A program made the position numbers and the translations under genes. A model generated the notes under the pieces. The model made no database searches, was not told the origin of the DNA, and saw nothing but the letters and a program-made list of their open reading frames with translations. Below are positions 1-10,125 of a DNA stretch of 64,000 nt, in pieces. Source of the stretch: Polytrichum commune (lineage: Eukaryota; Streptophyta; Polytrichopsida; Polytrichales; Polytrichaceae); the NCBI GenBank assembly GCA_950295325.1, contig OX485804.1:3658001-3722000 (forward strand). Direction: 5' to 3'. Positions within the stretch are counted from its first letter, which is position 1. Every line of letters starts with the position of its first letter.

Positions 1-678
1 AATCTGGCACATACTGTTGAGAACTCAAGAGCCTTTGCAGGTAACTATGCAGAGTATCCAAGCTTTGGTTTGACATAAATGGTACAGGGTTAATGTAGCT
101 CCCAGGAGGGTTTGGGATGCATTTGTAAGGGGAGTCATCAACAAGTAATGTAGTCCTATGACTGGGTTGCTTCGTATGCGGCACTGGATGCGTCCGGCTC
201 CACTCAAAAAATGCGCACAGGTCTTTCATGAAGAAGCTTGAATCAGCATTCATAGGACTAGGAAGAACTTGTCCTCTCTCATCCTTCAGAGTGTGACACA
301 ATTCTTGCCCAAACACATACTCTGGATGTCTACAACCATTGAAGAAGTGCCGGACAATTGGCTGAAGATTCTTCATAAGCTTCGACGACCAGATGACAAC
401 ATGGAAGTTTGAGAGAACAAAACGCAGAAAGCGTCCCAGTCCTCTCCTAGGTATGAGGGCACTATATGGGAGAAAGAGTGGAACCAACTCCCCAGTTATC
501 TGAGGGCTATGTTGTGATTCAAGAGTCTTCCTGGTGTTGACATTGTCGCACTTTGTTGACCTCACCAGGATCCCGTTCACATCCAGCACTAACCATATCT
601 TCTCTCTCCGATGGACAACAGTGGTTGGAGAGGTGAGGATCTGGCGATGACAAAATTGAAAGTCATTGTAAAGAATTT
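1..678 (-). CDS. Module A gene 1, last visible exon: FCP1-like HAD phosphatase domain
   Basis: The minus strand is open from 678 to the window edge. The translation carries the HAD motifs of the FCP1/NIF family: KIWLVLDVNGILVRSTK (nucleophile Asp in D-V-N-G), VVIWSSKLMKN (motif II, WSS) and TTLLVDDSPYK (paired Asp, motif III). The second motif I residue is Asn rather than the Asp of classic FCP1 (DxDxT), as also seen, from memory, in a plant FCP1-homology subgroup. Family members remove phosphate from Ser/Thr, classically on the RNA polymerase II tail; the substrate here is unknown. The acceptor at 679-680 restores the phase left by the 1060-1150 exon. The domain matches the module B exon 36639-37399 throughout. 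The gene continues beyond the left edge. Confidence 0.8.
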
Positions 679-3600
679 CTATCTAAGGAAAAAGTATATT
701 CTACATGATTTTTATCGAATGAAACAACACGTTGGGTACACATGAGTATGCAAGATAAAAGAATGCCTCCACATTTATGGATTAGTTTTGCGAGATCGAG
801 GAAAATATCGTACCGAAGGTGGTATTCCGGCAGTGGCTGTATGACCTGTGACCACATGCACACATGACTTATGAGATCCACACGCTCAAACCCATAATCT
901 CCCACGGGTGAACACCCGTGGGCACAATATCAAAAGTCCCTTATATAAATATTACTCGAGAGATAACAATTTGTATGGAAATTGAAAAGTATAAACAGGG
1001 GGTCCCACGGGTGTTCACCCGTGGGACCAATTGCATTCAAATAACACTATATATGATACCTTGAGCTTGGCTTAGGGGGGGATCCCCACCATGTGCAGGG
1101 TCGTCATGAGAACTCGGTGGAATGACATCCCGTTCTGCCGCAACCAACACCTGTTGCAAAGACACTTTTAGAAATCTTGACGAGTTTGCTTCCACCACCA
1201 AACACAATATAGCATTGGAAAGGGAGTATGTATTACCATTTCGGACGATGCCGGTTGACCCTCAGCAACACGTTCGACATGAGGGCTTGAGGACTCCGCA
1301 ACTGCAACATCGACTTCCCTCCTTGGAGACTCTGGCACTCCAGTAATGTCAATGATCTCCAACGTAGAGTCCACAACACTGCCGGCTTGAGCGGCCGAGG
1401 ACCCCGCGAATTGACCTCGTTCATCACGATGTTTGGGAGCTTCGAACGCTGTCCATCTCTTTCTCATTTTCTTTAATGCAGCGGCATGAAGAATATGTTT
1501 CACCCTCACTGCTTCACAAAACACTGGTGTGGAGAGATAAGCGAACATCTTGTGATAGTCGTACGACGTGTACAAATGCGCAAGATTCAATCGCACGTTC
1601 TCGGGCACATCTACCAAGTATTTGTCCACAAATGGGGCAAAATGCACCTTGTCCTTCCCATCCGATTCCTTGCCCATGTCAGGTCTCCCAGCAAACACCG
1701 GGTGAGGGTCATCAACAAAGTTGAGTTTCACTCTGTTGTACCCAGGCTTCCCATAATCCTCATCCTCGGAATCATCCGTCATGTAGTCCGCAAACGTCCC
1801 CCGAACCCGATGTGGAACTCGATCTCTCACCTTCACCCTCACGTCTAGTTCTACGCATCTTTCGGGCACATCGTCATCACTATCCAAGCATATGACTTCG
1901 GTTCGAATAACCTCCTCTGCTTCATTGGATGGTGCCGCTACAGTAGGCTCTTCTGCAACCACAATACCAGGTGAATCACGATTTGATCGCCCATGTCCTA
2001 GCACCTCGAGAACGGCAGCGGCAACGTCCTCAACAGGTGAGCTAACGTTCAAATCTGTGTTTGTCCCTTCAACATGCACAGCTTCAGACATGATTGCATC
2101 CCGCGGAACATCCGCTTGGCCAGATTCAACCTCGCGATAAAGACCAGAATGCTCCGTTGCCTCCGAAGACCGCGAGTGATCTCCAACTCTAGCAGGACGT
2201 AGAGATGACCTTCCCCTTCGAGGAGCTTTCATTTTCTTTCTTGCAGTCGGTTTCGATGCAGACCTTGCAGCAGGATTAGCTGACTGCGGACGCTCATCCT
2301 CCTCATATTCTTCCATAGGTTGAACATCTAGTTGTTCTTGACTTCGTCTAGATGTGTCAAACTGTGCAAACCCACGGCCGGGTGTAGATGGGATCCCAGA
2401 CGAGAAAGATCCCACAGGGTGATGGACACTGTGCTCGGCTTGTGGACGACCAACTTCCTCTAAGTTGGAAGCATCCTCTTGCCGCTCCTCCTCACCCTCC
2501 CCCTCCCCCTCCCCCACGGGTGAACACCCGTGGGGAACCTGCTCCGGGGACATGGCCTCCAAAGAGGCCTCCGCCATGGCTGACGCCTTGTAATTGAAGG
2601 CCTCCTCCTCCACCTCTGCCATGACCTCAGCCATGGCCTCCGCCAGTGCGTCGTCCATGACCACCTCTTCTTCCTCTTCCTCTTCCTCTTCCTCTTCCTC
2701 TTCCTCTTCCTCTTCCTCTTCCTCTTCCTCTTCCTCTTCGTCGGCCACTTCCTCTTCCTCCGCAGACTCCCCTAGGACAACAACTGGGTCATCTTCCTCC
2801 TCCACCTCCTCCTCCTCCTCCTCTTCTACGTCCTCTTCATTTATGTCATTCGCACGTTTTCTTCCAATCTCGCGCTCAATGATGGAATCCACATCGATAC
2901 GCCCTTCTTCCTCTTCCAAATCCTGGGCAACGAATTTTCCTTCCTCATTCCACCTTTGTATGCTCCAGTCAACTGCGGCAATCATCTTCGTCTTCGCCAC
3001 CTCTAGCATCTCTGCCGGCACAATATTCAACACCTTCATACCCAATGCCTGCAAAAACCAAGGCATGAGATAAATAACTTCTCAATCAAATTAGTCTACA
3101 TCCAAAAGCGAATAGAATTAAACCAATAGTCCCAACTATTTGTCTACCAACTAATTGTCAGGAAAGCTATCGAGAAGGTGGCTATCAACCAGGTGGATAT
3201 AAAGCAGGTGGATGTTTAGGCCCACGGGTGTTCACCCGTGGGCCTCCCAACCTGGTTTATGGTTAGGTTATCCAAAACACCATCCAAACCAACGATAATA
3301 TTCAGAAATTCCAGAACCACTTAGAGGAAAAAATGCTCATTACTTACATGTGCCACTATGTGCGCCTTATTGCCTCCACAAATATTGAGAAAAGAAGACC
3401 CCTCAAGACATGAAGGCTTGATGATATCTATGTAGGTCTGCATCCTCAACTCCCCCTTGAATAAACACTTGGCCTCCTCATTGGAATACGCCCTTTTCAC
3501 TGAATAACGTTTATATCACCCCGGGTCATGGACGTCCAACATCTTCCGGCCTCCACAGAGCCGCACAACCACCTCCGAACTTGATTCGCCCCTATTGGGA

Positions 3601-6195
3601 AAAATGCAGTTTGTAACCCGAAGAGCATTTGATTCGAAGAAGCAATCGCGAGATGCAATTTTCTCCTCTTTAGTGCCATGGTATAAGGCGTCACAAAATC
3701 TGGCGTTGCTCGGAAGGTGCGCCTTCAGCACATTGTAAATGAAATGCCGATCCGGATATTCTAAAATCACAGTCCACAATTGGGGGGAGTTTAAAATGCC
3801 TGGGAAATCACGACGAAGACCTTGCAGAGTGGAATCCATACACTCCTTCACACGCCCCCCAGTGTCTTTTCCCGCCTGGACTCCGGGGAGAAACCTTGTG
3901 TCCATGTACGCGTGCAGGACTGGTTCAAGCACTGTCCCACCACTGATCTTGTAGTTGTTGTCAATAGACAACACGACATGCTCGGATGTAACCTCGGTGT
4001 TATGTATACCTAAAATGTTCCTCACTCCTTCTTTAAACCGGTCCGGAATAGGTACTCTCTTCCTTGTGGGGTTCATAGCGCCAAGAAGGTACTCCGCTCC
4101 AAGCAAGTCTACAAGTCGTTCTCGCTGGAGTTTACCAAACTTATTCGCATACTTCCATACTCTCCAACAATCACGATCAATGGTCTCTTTCTGATCGACG
4201 TGGACAATGTACAATGGAGTCGGGTCTAGACACTGTGCCATCGCGATATAAGTTTCATTCTTCTTTTTCCTGTTCATCGCCCAATCGCGCACAGTCTTCA
4301 AGGTATGTCGAGGGTGCTCCTCTCCATCTCTGGTGGTGAGGATTTGATTCACTGCCATGTCGAGCTCCATCTCTGTCAAGCCCCGAAATTGTTTCAGGTC
4401 GTTCTTGACCACCTTCTTCGACTTAAACCCCTTTGTCTCTTTCATAAGAGCTCCGGTCTTCGGGTCTACATAGTCACCACTCTCGTAATCCTTGAATATC
4501 CGCTCCCACTTCCTCCATATGTCATCGCCCAATACAGGCAAGACGTGCTCCATGATCAGGTTGGTCTCCTTCTCCACGCGGAACGTCCACATGACGCACG
4601 TAATAAATGCCTGTATCAAACACCGGCAATGTATCAATCTCTATGAAAAAAACCTCCATGTATTTCCAGCAATCACCAACAACATGATAGTCGCCCATGG
4701 GTGAACACCCGTGGGAGTCACAGAAATGAGAAATTCAAAAGTCACAGGTTTGAAAAATACCTTCCACTTCTTAAAAGCTTCCGTGTTGCTGGCCTTCTCG
4801 CGTACAGTTCGGTCAGGTCTTCCTCGCCTAATCCAGGTCTTCCTAGCGTGCTGAATGCACTCCGTAAATGACGGAAAGTGCTTCCTGTACTCACTATCCA
4901 GGTTCAGAACACCAGAGAGGTGGAACAGAGGGTCGTCATCACCTTCAGGGGCCCAGACCACATTACAAGGCCATTTCGAGAAAAACCTCTTCACCTCATC
5001 TGTGCTGCTAGGGTCATTCACATACTCGAGACAGGCTGCTAACGTGTGCTGTCCATTTACCACGTGGAACGATTTGTCCTTCACCTCCTCAAAATTGAAT
5101 GGTTTAGTTCGCCTATCCGAAGGAACGATTGTCAAGAAGTTGGGATGAATCTTCGGAATGAAGGCATAGTTGAATAACCATGTCTTGATCTCCTTCAAAT
5201 GCGCCTCGGATATGGGTCGGCAATTATACCCTGCATCTCCCCGCTCTATATTGTCAATATTGACATAGCCATTCACGCCTTCACCGAATATCCACACCCT
5301 TTGGTACTTGTTCTTGAACAACTCCATATCCATCAACCTGTCTCCAACCGATTTGTCTGGAGGCTCATGCATTGATCGCTTGGGAATCTTCTCGAGTTCA
5401 AGAAATGGACTATCCTCAGGTGTTTTCTTCTTGCCTCTCTTGGAGACAACATCCTGGCCGTCAGTGTCTTCGACAATCAGTGGTTGTCCTTCATCGGGTC
5501 TCGTCTTCTTCCTAGACAAGGTGGCACGTACATCAGCAAGATCCTTCCTCTTGCCATCGCGGATTTCCTTCTTCTTCAAAGATGCTTCCAACCTTGCCGC
5601 CTTTGCCTCCTCAACTATAACCTTCACTCGTGCTAGAGCAGACTTGTAGTCCTGCTCGATCATTACTGACCTCTCCTCCACGGACTTCGTGTGCACATTG
5701 GTCTCGCAATATAGTATACAATAGGTGAGGAAATCACCGTTCAATAAGCGGATGTTCTCTCCCTCATTGTTGAGCTCTTCATTCACATCCGCATATGAGA
5801 AAGTCTCCACGAGTGCTGCAACCTTGAAGTCTTTCTTCCGTTCAGGCGACTTGCACATTATCAATACCCGGCTCCCATCCGCTTGAATGTCCAGTACATG
5901 TTTTGCCTTCATGTACTTTCTCCATGTGGAATTGGGCCCAGTCCTCGTGTAAAGCGAGAGCACCGTTGTCTCTCCGAAACCACTATACTGCATGAACCAT
6001 TGCAAATCTGGGCCCAAAACTTCAACATCGTAATTCACCCGTCTGCCCACACCTCCTGATACTGCAGAAGACAATGCACATGTAAGTACTCAGCATAGCC
6101 CAATATTATCACGGATTCTATAACTCATATAACATTGACGTGCACATAGGTATTGTGGTTATACCTTTACGGGTTGTTTGCTTAGTTCTTGCCAT
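1..6195 (-). CDS. Module A gene 1: fusion of H3-tail mimic, ParB/DGQHR-like region, acidic linker and FCP1-like phosphatase (3' end off window)
   Basis: Multi-exon gene read leftward. The coding exons I infer are 6165-6195, 4761-6061, 3348-4610, 1237-3048, 1060-1150 and 1-678 (open at the window edge). All junctions are GT-AG and keep frame, giving about 1725 codons before the edge. Order in the protein: H3-like tail (residues 1-14), unknown globular region, basic coiled stretch, NGQH motif (346-349), alpha-rich domain, acidic linker, FCP1/HAD domain (D1532, D1680-D1681). Module B has a collinear homologue at 35668-42220, which supports treating these exons as one gene. One in-frame stop appears near codon 809, so the copy may be inactive, or it may be read as two genes. 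The function of the whole protein is unknown; nuclear action is inferred from the H3-like tail and the FCP1 domain. Confidence 0.68.
901..922. repeat. Family A palindrome (AA centre)
   Basis: Perfect 10-bp arms CCCACGGGTG and CACCCGTGGG around AA. It lies inside an intron of module A gene 1. Confidence 0.9.
1001..1028. repeat. Family A palindrome (TT centre), arms extended to 13 bp
   Basis: Core 1004-1025 with TT centre. The flanks GGT and ACC extend the symmetry to 28 nt. Same intron as the copy at 901. Confidence 0.9.
1060..1150 (-). CDS. Module A gene 1, small 91-nt exon
   Basis: Acceptor after TTTGCAACAG (AG at 1151-1152), donor GTATCA. It encodes VLVAAERDVIPPSSHDDPAH followed by GGDPPLSQAQ, a Pro/Asp-rich linker ahead of the FCP1 domain. 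The 91-nt length (phase 0 to phase 1) agrees exactly with the phases of both neighbours, which is the main support. Module B shows no separate equivalent exon; its linker runs straight into the next intron. Confidence 0.5.
1237..3048 (-). CDS. Module A gene 1, acidic linker exon
   Basis: Open for 604 codons from the acceptor TTTTTGCAG (AG at 3049-3050) to the donor GTAATA. It opens ALGMKVLNIVPAEMLEVA, then has a run of about 26 glutamates (about 2670-2746, from a TTCCTC hexamer expansion) and more Asp/Glu-rich stretches, a basic patch KKMKAPRRGRSSLRP, and a folded-looking end (VHFAPFVDKYLVDVPENVRL...). The matching exon in module B (37745-39133) starts at the same position (MLGLQVNSFV) but its middle is Pro-rich and coiled-coil. 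An in-frame palindrome lies at 2513-2534. It probably acts as a flexible, charged spacer before the phosphatase domain. Confidence 0.7.
2513..2534. repeat. Family A palindrome inside coding sequence
   Basis: A perfect copy (AA centre on the plus strand) within the acidic linker, read in frame as PHGCSPVG on the minus strand. Flanked by GAG/GGG-rich codons for E and G. Confidence 0.88.
2668..2745. repeat. TTCCTC hexamer expansion coding for polyglutamate
   Basis: About thirteen near-perfect repeats of a 6-bp unit; antisense codons GAG/GAA give the Glu run of module A gene 1. A typical unstable low-complexity coding tract. Confidence 0.85.
3049..3347 (-). other. Intron of module A gene 1 with one family A palindrome
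   Basis: Donor GTAAGT (3347 downward), acceptor AG at 3049-3050, phase 0, 299 nt. Same position and phase as the module B intron 39134-39405. The palindrome sits at 3219-3244. Confidence 0.72.
3219..3244. repeat. Family A palindrome (TT centre), 12-bp arms
   Basis: Core 3221-3242, extended by GG and CC on the two sides. Lies in the intron 3049-3347. Confidence 0.9.
3348..4610 (-). CDS. Module A gene 1, alpha-rich central exon (family unknown)
   Basis: 421 codons between acceptor AG (4611-4612) and donor GTAAGT. It starts AFITCVMWTF and ends with ELRMQTYIDIIKP then NICGGNKAHIVAH. The module B exon 39406-40724 aligns along its length (AFSSAIVTKF start; ELRMDFYIGVLKA and NVFGGTKFVYAAL end), so the domain is shared, but I do not recognise a named family. 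An in-frame TGA at about 3516 interrupts an otherwise collinear alignment. No intron of legal size and phase removes it, so it is either a real nonsense change, a recoded stop or a sequence error. Confidence 0.6.
4611..4760 (-). other. Intron of module A gene 1 with one family A palindrome
   Basis: Donor GTATTT after AAGTGGAAG, acceptor GATACAG, phase 0, 150 nt. Position matches the module B intron 40725-40929, which carries three family B palindromes. Copy at 4694-4715 has one mismatch. Confidence 0.7.
4694..4715. repeat. Family A palindrome, one mismatch
   Basis: CCCATGGGTG arm paired with CACCCGTGGG around AA. Intronic. Confidence 0.85.
4761..6061 (-). CDS. Module A gene 1, ParB/DGQHR-like exon
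   Basis: 433 codons. The N-terminal part (YDVEVLGPDLQWFMQYSGFG...) aligns weakly with a module B region. Next comes a Lys/Arg/Glu-rich stretch (EEAKAARLEASLKKKEIRDG) that looks helical. Then RPISEAHLKEIKTWLFNYAF leads to KSFHVVNGQHTLAACLEYV (NGQH at about residues 346-349). Module B has KFYIVDGQHSVEAAKTLL at the same place. The layout (ISEAHLKEI, then V-D/N-G-Q-H) is that of ParB/sulfiredoxin-fold and DGQHR-type domains, with Thr or Ser in place of the usual Arg after His. The first two bases (6061, 6060) complete a codon started in exon 6165-6195, so phase supports the join. Confidence 0.65.
6062..6164 (-). other. Intron splitting the H3-like tail codon 11 (no palindrome)
   Basis: Donor GTATAA after CGTAAAG, acceptor TTCTGCAG, 103 nt, phase 1. 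One of only two module A gene 1 introns without a palindrome; module B lacks it. Confidence 0.6.
6165..6195 (-). CDS. Module A gene 1, first coding exon: histone H3 tail mimic
   Basis: ATG at 6193-6195 follows directly after a splice-like AG (TTTGAATTGAG), just as the module B start follows TTTGCAG at 42221. The 31-nt exon reads M-A-R-T-K-Q-T-T-R-K plus one base; the next exon supplies V-S-G-G. Canonical H3 reads MARTKQTARKSTGG, so residues equivalent to A1-T6, R8, K9, G12 and G13 are kept. These include the two main methyl-lysine sites K4 and K9. Module B reads MASTKRPA, a weaker match. The rest of the protein is not a histone. Chance is unlikely given the position at the initiator and the phase-correct intron. 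Confidence 0.72.
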
Positions 6196-6359
6196 CTCAA
6201 TTCAAATGAGAGAACACTTCGACACCTCTATGTACCTGAATGAAACACCAACTGTCTATCACATGTTTATGTCTAAAACCTTCAAATGCTTACAGAGACA
6301 CACCAAATTTGTCTACATAGAAAATCAAAAAGACATTTATCAAACAAAATCTCCCACCC

Positions 6360-6526
6360 AGGTGAGTGCAAAGGCTCACGGGTGAACACCCGTGGGCACT
6401 CCTAACCAGGTGAGGGCAAAGGCCCACGGGTGAACACCCGTGGGCACTCCTAACCAGGTGAGTGCAAAGGCCCACGGGTGAACACCCGTGGGCACTTTCA
6501 ACCAGATGAGGGGAGAGGCCCACGGG
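6360..6526. repeat. Tandem array of family A palindromes, 48-bp period
   Basis: Palindromes start at 6375, 6423 and 6471, with a half copy at 6519: an exact 48-bp step. Each unit is the palindrome plus a spacer like CACTCCTAACCAGGTGAG. The first copy has one mismatch. Confidence 0.92.
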
Positions 6527-6740
6527 AGGGCTGATTTTTCACAAAGTTTTAGCTCGTCCACGTCCAAAAACCTTGAATTGAAAGGCAAAAAAAATCTCAA
6601 CCCGTCCCAAAACCGGTAATATCTATACAAGTTAAGTCTCCCTCAAGTTGGTACAAAATTAGGAAAAAAGAACAGAAAAAAACGAAGATGTCGACATGTG
6701 ACCACGGACATGTTAGGGACCTTGTGAAGAATCACCACTG

Positions 6741-6809
6741 CCCACGGGTGTTCACCCGTGGGCCTCTCCACCTTGTGGGTGCAAAAGCCCACGGGTGTTC
6801 ACCCGTGGG
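6741..6809. repeat. Pair of family A palindromes (TT centre), 47 bp apart
   Basis: Perfect copies at 6741-6762 and 6788-6809. The linking spacer resembles the inverted spacer of the 6360-6526 array. Confidence 0.9.
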
Positions 6810-7235
6810 CACTTCAAATATCCACTTTCAGATAACCGCGTTCACACTAACAGAAAAACTGGGATTTATGTAATGGACACTCACCAGGGTTCTTTGGGAG
6901 GACCATGTCAAAATTCTTTCAATACGAATGTGGTTTCCTGCACAAAACAAAACACAAGAGTTATTGTTTCAAACTATGCCTACATGTGCAATACATTCAT
7001 ACTCTCAAACATTTCAATAGGTAAATTCTGCCCTCACATTCTTCTTGCAATCTGGTCTCACATTTTTATGAACATAACTTCTTGTCATTCATCTTGCATT
7101 CTGATTTGAGCATTTTTCTCACATTTCAATCAACTCTTCACACCCAAGCATCACACAACTCACATGCAAATCTCTAGTATTTCTGGGTTTGAAATTCTTC
7201 AAGCAATTCAAACCCTAGTGCACCAGAAATTTGAA

Positions 7236-7365
7236 ATGCAAGCAAGAGGAAGAATGCAAGCAAGAGGAAGAATGCATGCAAGAGGAAGAATGCATGCAAG
7301 AGGAAGAATGCATGCAAGAGGAACAATGCAAGCAAGAGGAACAATGCAAGCAAGAGGAAGAATGA
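7236..7365. repeat. 18-bp tandem repeat (GCAAGAGGAAGAATGCAA type)
   Basis: About seven near-identical 18-bp units. They give repetitive peptides in several frames, so those frames are not genes. The comparable position in module B holds AAGCAAAGC simple repeats. Confidence 0.88.
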
Positions 7366-7430
7366 AATTGAAAGAGAAAGCAAAAGAGTGAAAGAGAGTG
7401 CAAAACATTGAAAGAGTTCAGAAACTTACA

Positions 7431-7880
7431 AGCTTGTGGGTTCTCAATTCTTCATGATTGGAACTTCCCTCCACTTGCTTCAAGGTCGCCTTCCTCTTCT
7501 CCACATCTCACCTCTACCACATGCTGGATTGAGCAAGAAACAACTATGCTCACCAAGAAACTATCACATATTCCAAGAAAATGCACACTGAATCTATTCC
7601 AGGGTTTTCTTGAGAAGAGAATCAAGACAAGGAGTACAATAATTGAATGAAGAGAAGAGAATGAAGAGAATGAAGAGAAGCAAAGCAAATTCAGAATTGT
7701 GGGAGAAGAGTTTTGCAAGAGCATTCCAGAAAAGTGGAGAGTGGTGAAGGAAAAAGAGAAAGAATTGGGAGAGGAGAATGAGAGAGAGGGAGAGAGAGGG
7801 AGAGAGAGGGTGCGAAATGTTGCCATAATGACGAGCGGGTGGAAGTCGCATGTCACATAATGCCTCATTAGTACGAAGGG
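7431..7880 (-). promoter_or_regulatory. Purine-rich leader/promoter region of module A gene 1
   Basis: Between the GTAAGT donor at 7429 and about 7.88 kb the plus strand is GA-rich (GAGAGAGGGAGAGAGAGGG at 7784-7810), so a leftward transcript would have a CT-rich leader. Module B has the same GA-rich block at 43.70-43.98 kb. No clear TATA box was found on the minus strand. Probable 5'-UTR exon and core promoter. Confidence 0.35.
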
Positions 7881-7984
7881 ACATGATGGAGGAAATCTCG
7901 GGACGCGAAGAGATATGCGATTTGGCGGCTAAAGTACGTTTTGAGGAGGGATGGGCGGTATGATGGTATTATGACGTAGCGATA

Positions 7985-8480
7985 AAAAATTATTGGTACT
8001 TTGTAAGGTTCGCCCTATTGGTATGATAATTATTAGTACTTAGTAAGATATCTAAGTATTAGTGAGATAATTATTAGTACTTAGTAAGATATCTAAGTAT
8101 TAGTAAGACAATTATTAGTAATTAGTAAGATAACTGCGTATTAGTAAGATAATTATCAGTACTTAGTAGGATAACTCATATTAGTAAGTTCATTATTAGT
8201 ACTTATTAAGATAACTCATATTAGTATGATTGATATTATTTTTATTGTTAGTAAATTGTCATATTCACTCTATTGTTAATATTAGTAATATTAGTAATAT
8301 TAGTAAAAATGATTTATAGTGATTAATAGTAATTACCAGTAATAGTAACTAATAGTGACTAGTAGTGAATAATAGTGAATGCTAGTGCTTCATAGGTCAT
8401 TATAGTCATTAATAATGTTTAATAGTGATTAATAATTATGAATTACTAATGGCTGACTAGTAGTGATTTATAGTAATAAT
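7985..8480. repeat. AT-rich array built on ATTAGTA
   Basis: ATTAGTACTTAGTAAGATAT-like units recur about every 45-50 bp, then decay to shorter TAGTGATTAATAG repeats. No coding potential seen. Confidence 0.75.
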
Positions 8481-9903
8481 AATAATCACTTTCAATCGAT
8501 AAATGGTAATAGTATTGATAATGCTTAAAATAGGTTCATATTATAACATAGATTCCATACTTTAACATTCTACTCTGTAACATAGATTCCTATTATAACA
8601 TACCAAAGTCAATTGCACATTCTCATAATATGCGTGTAAGATGCTCAATCGCGCTTGACATCAAGCATAGCTATGATTTCCAATTCCTTATTGATGAAGT
8701 CGTGAGCATCCATAATAGGCCCACTTTCACCTTAGCCCATGAACTCAAGTTCGATTGTTCTCTTGTTTTCTCTTGGACTATGAACCATTAGAGTTCCAAG
8801 AATTCAAAATTTTAAATATAACATATATTATGGCAACGAAAATAATGGCATGACATAAGAAGCGGCCATGGATACTTATAAAGCATCAAAGTTGCTGGCC
8901 ATTAGAAATCATCACACATAATACTTGCCGCGCATAATAGGTACATGCCCACCTCCCATACCCAATAAACCCTACTGGATAGGTAAATACTACTAGGAAT
9001 GAACATAAATCGTTTAACATAAAAAAAAAATTTAGGCAATTTTAGCATAAATCTCTTTGTGGCTTTGCCCTCACCCCCATGCATTGAGAATCACTTCATA
9101 ACTTGGTTTTAAAGTCATTCTCCTAGCGTTTATTCTTGTAATTGTATCTTAAGTTATATTATTACTAGATTCATTATGTGCTCTTCATTGGCTAAGATTT
9201 TTGACGTTCATAGTCGACATCTAATATGAACACACATGCTTGCGATAACACAAATTCAAGAATGACCTTCTCAAAGGCACTAGAGTTATCATTTATCCCA
9301 CTCAAATTTTTGGGTGGGGGTTGGTTGTTTTGCATGCAACACATATGGACTTAGCCAAAATTAGCGGTCAACTAAAGAGAAAGGACTTTGGAAACTAACA
9401 TATTGAAGTACAAGGTGATATGCAAGGCCGCGGGAGACATCGGAATCGAAATCATATTGAGAGGATGACAAAGGAGGTGGCCAACGAGTGGGCCACATCA
9501 AGCACCACATGAATCTCGAGCAATATTAAGATTGCATCTCCATAACCATACCTCATCGATTAAAGGGAATTCTAAATGATGGCATAAGATTTACGGAAAT
9601 GAGAACTTGAATAGGAAATGGGTCAAACACTTCAATGAATGAATTCATGTAAATCATGTGTACTCTATGAATTGAATGGTTTGTGGAATCTCGTAAAGAT
9701 ACTTTAGCGAGGAGTAGGTTAGGAATACATAAAGTCTTGAGACTCTTTCAAATTGAAATATTGAAATATAATTGAATAGAGGAAGAATAATACGTAGGTC
9801 ATTCAATCCATGAAAGAGATAAAAATAACTCCATAAGTTATTAGAGATGAGAATGATTTACATGCATGAACACTTAGCTTTGACATTAATGTCTTAGGGA
9901 CTC
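8481..9903. other. Spacer of module A, no feature recognised
   Basis: AT-rich unique-looking DNA between the ATTAGTA array and the G-run element at 9904. No splice-supported or long frames. Confidence 0.6.
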
Positions 9904-10125
9904 GGGGGGGGGGGGGGGCACTGGCGAAAAATGTAGGAACTACGTGCGATAAAATATAGGGTCTTGTATAAAAATTTGGCGTAAAATTTGTAAAATTATT
10001 AGATGTAGTATAGGGTGCTTTGGGATTGTGAAACATGATTATATGTAATATAGCATTTGACAAAACATGATTAAATTACCTAAGTGGTACATATAAAATA
10101 GCATGGACAAAAAGCGATAGTTTCA
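9904..10125. mobile_element. Small G-run-ended element (type 1)
   Basis: Starts with 15 G, then CACTGGCGAAAAATGTAGGA and several TATAGGGT-like motifs. A second copy is at 63712-63912 (CACTTGCGAAAATCGTAGAA), which shows it is a dispersed repeat. Non-coding, MITE-sized; right end approximate. Confidence 0.55.

Larger units (their letters stand above)
679..1059 (-). other. Intron of module A gene 1 with two family A palindromes
   Basis: Donor GTATCA after 1060 and acceptor AG at 679-680 join two exons in phase 1. The intron is 381 nt and holds two family A palindromes (901-922 and 1001-1028). The intron at the matching place in module B (37400-37744) holds a family B palindrome. Confidence 0.6.
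6196..7429 (-). other. Probable 5'-UTR intron of module A gene 1, rich in palindromes
   Basis: A strong donor GTAAGT lies at 7429 downward and the acceptor AG at 6196-6197. The region holds five full and one half family A palindromes plus an 18-bp tandem repeat. Module B has the same arrangement (palindrome arrays right of 42220, then simple repeats). No coding potential beyond repeat-driven frames. Confidence 0.45.

Noticed and set aside
2594-3073. 159-codon Ser-rich plus-strand frame
   Set aside because: Antisense of the polyglutamate hexamer repeat in the module A gene 1 exon.
3496-3516. Very short intron removing the in-frame TGA of module A gene 1
   Set aside because: The GT...AG stretch is 20 nt, too short for a spliceosomal intron, and is not a multiple of three.
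7164-7408. Frames in the 18-bp repeat
   Set aside because: Repeat-driven, open in several frames of both strands.
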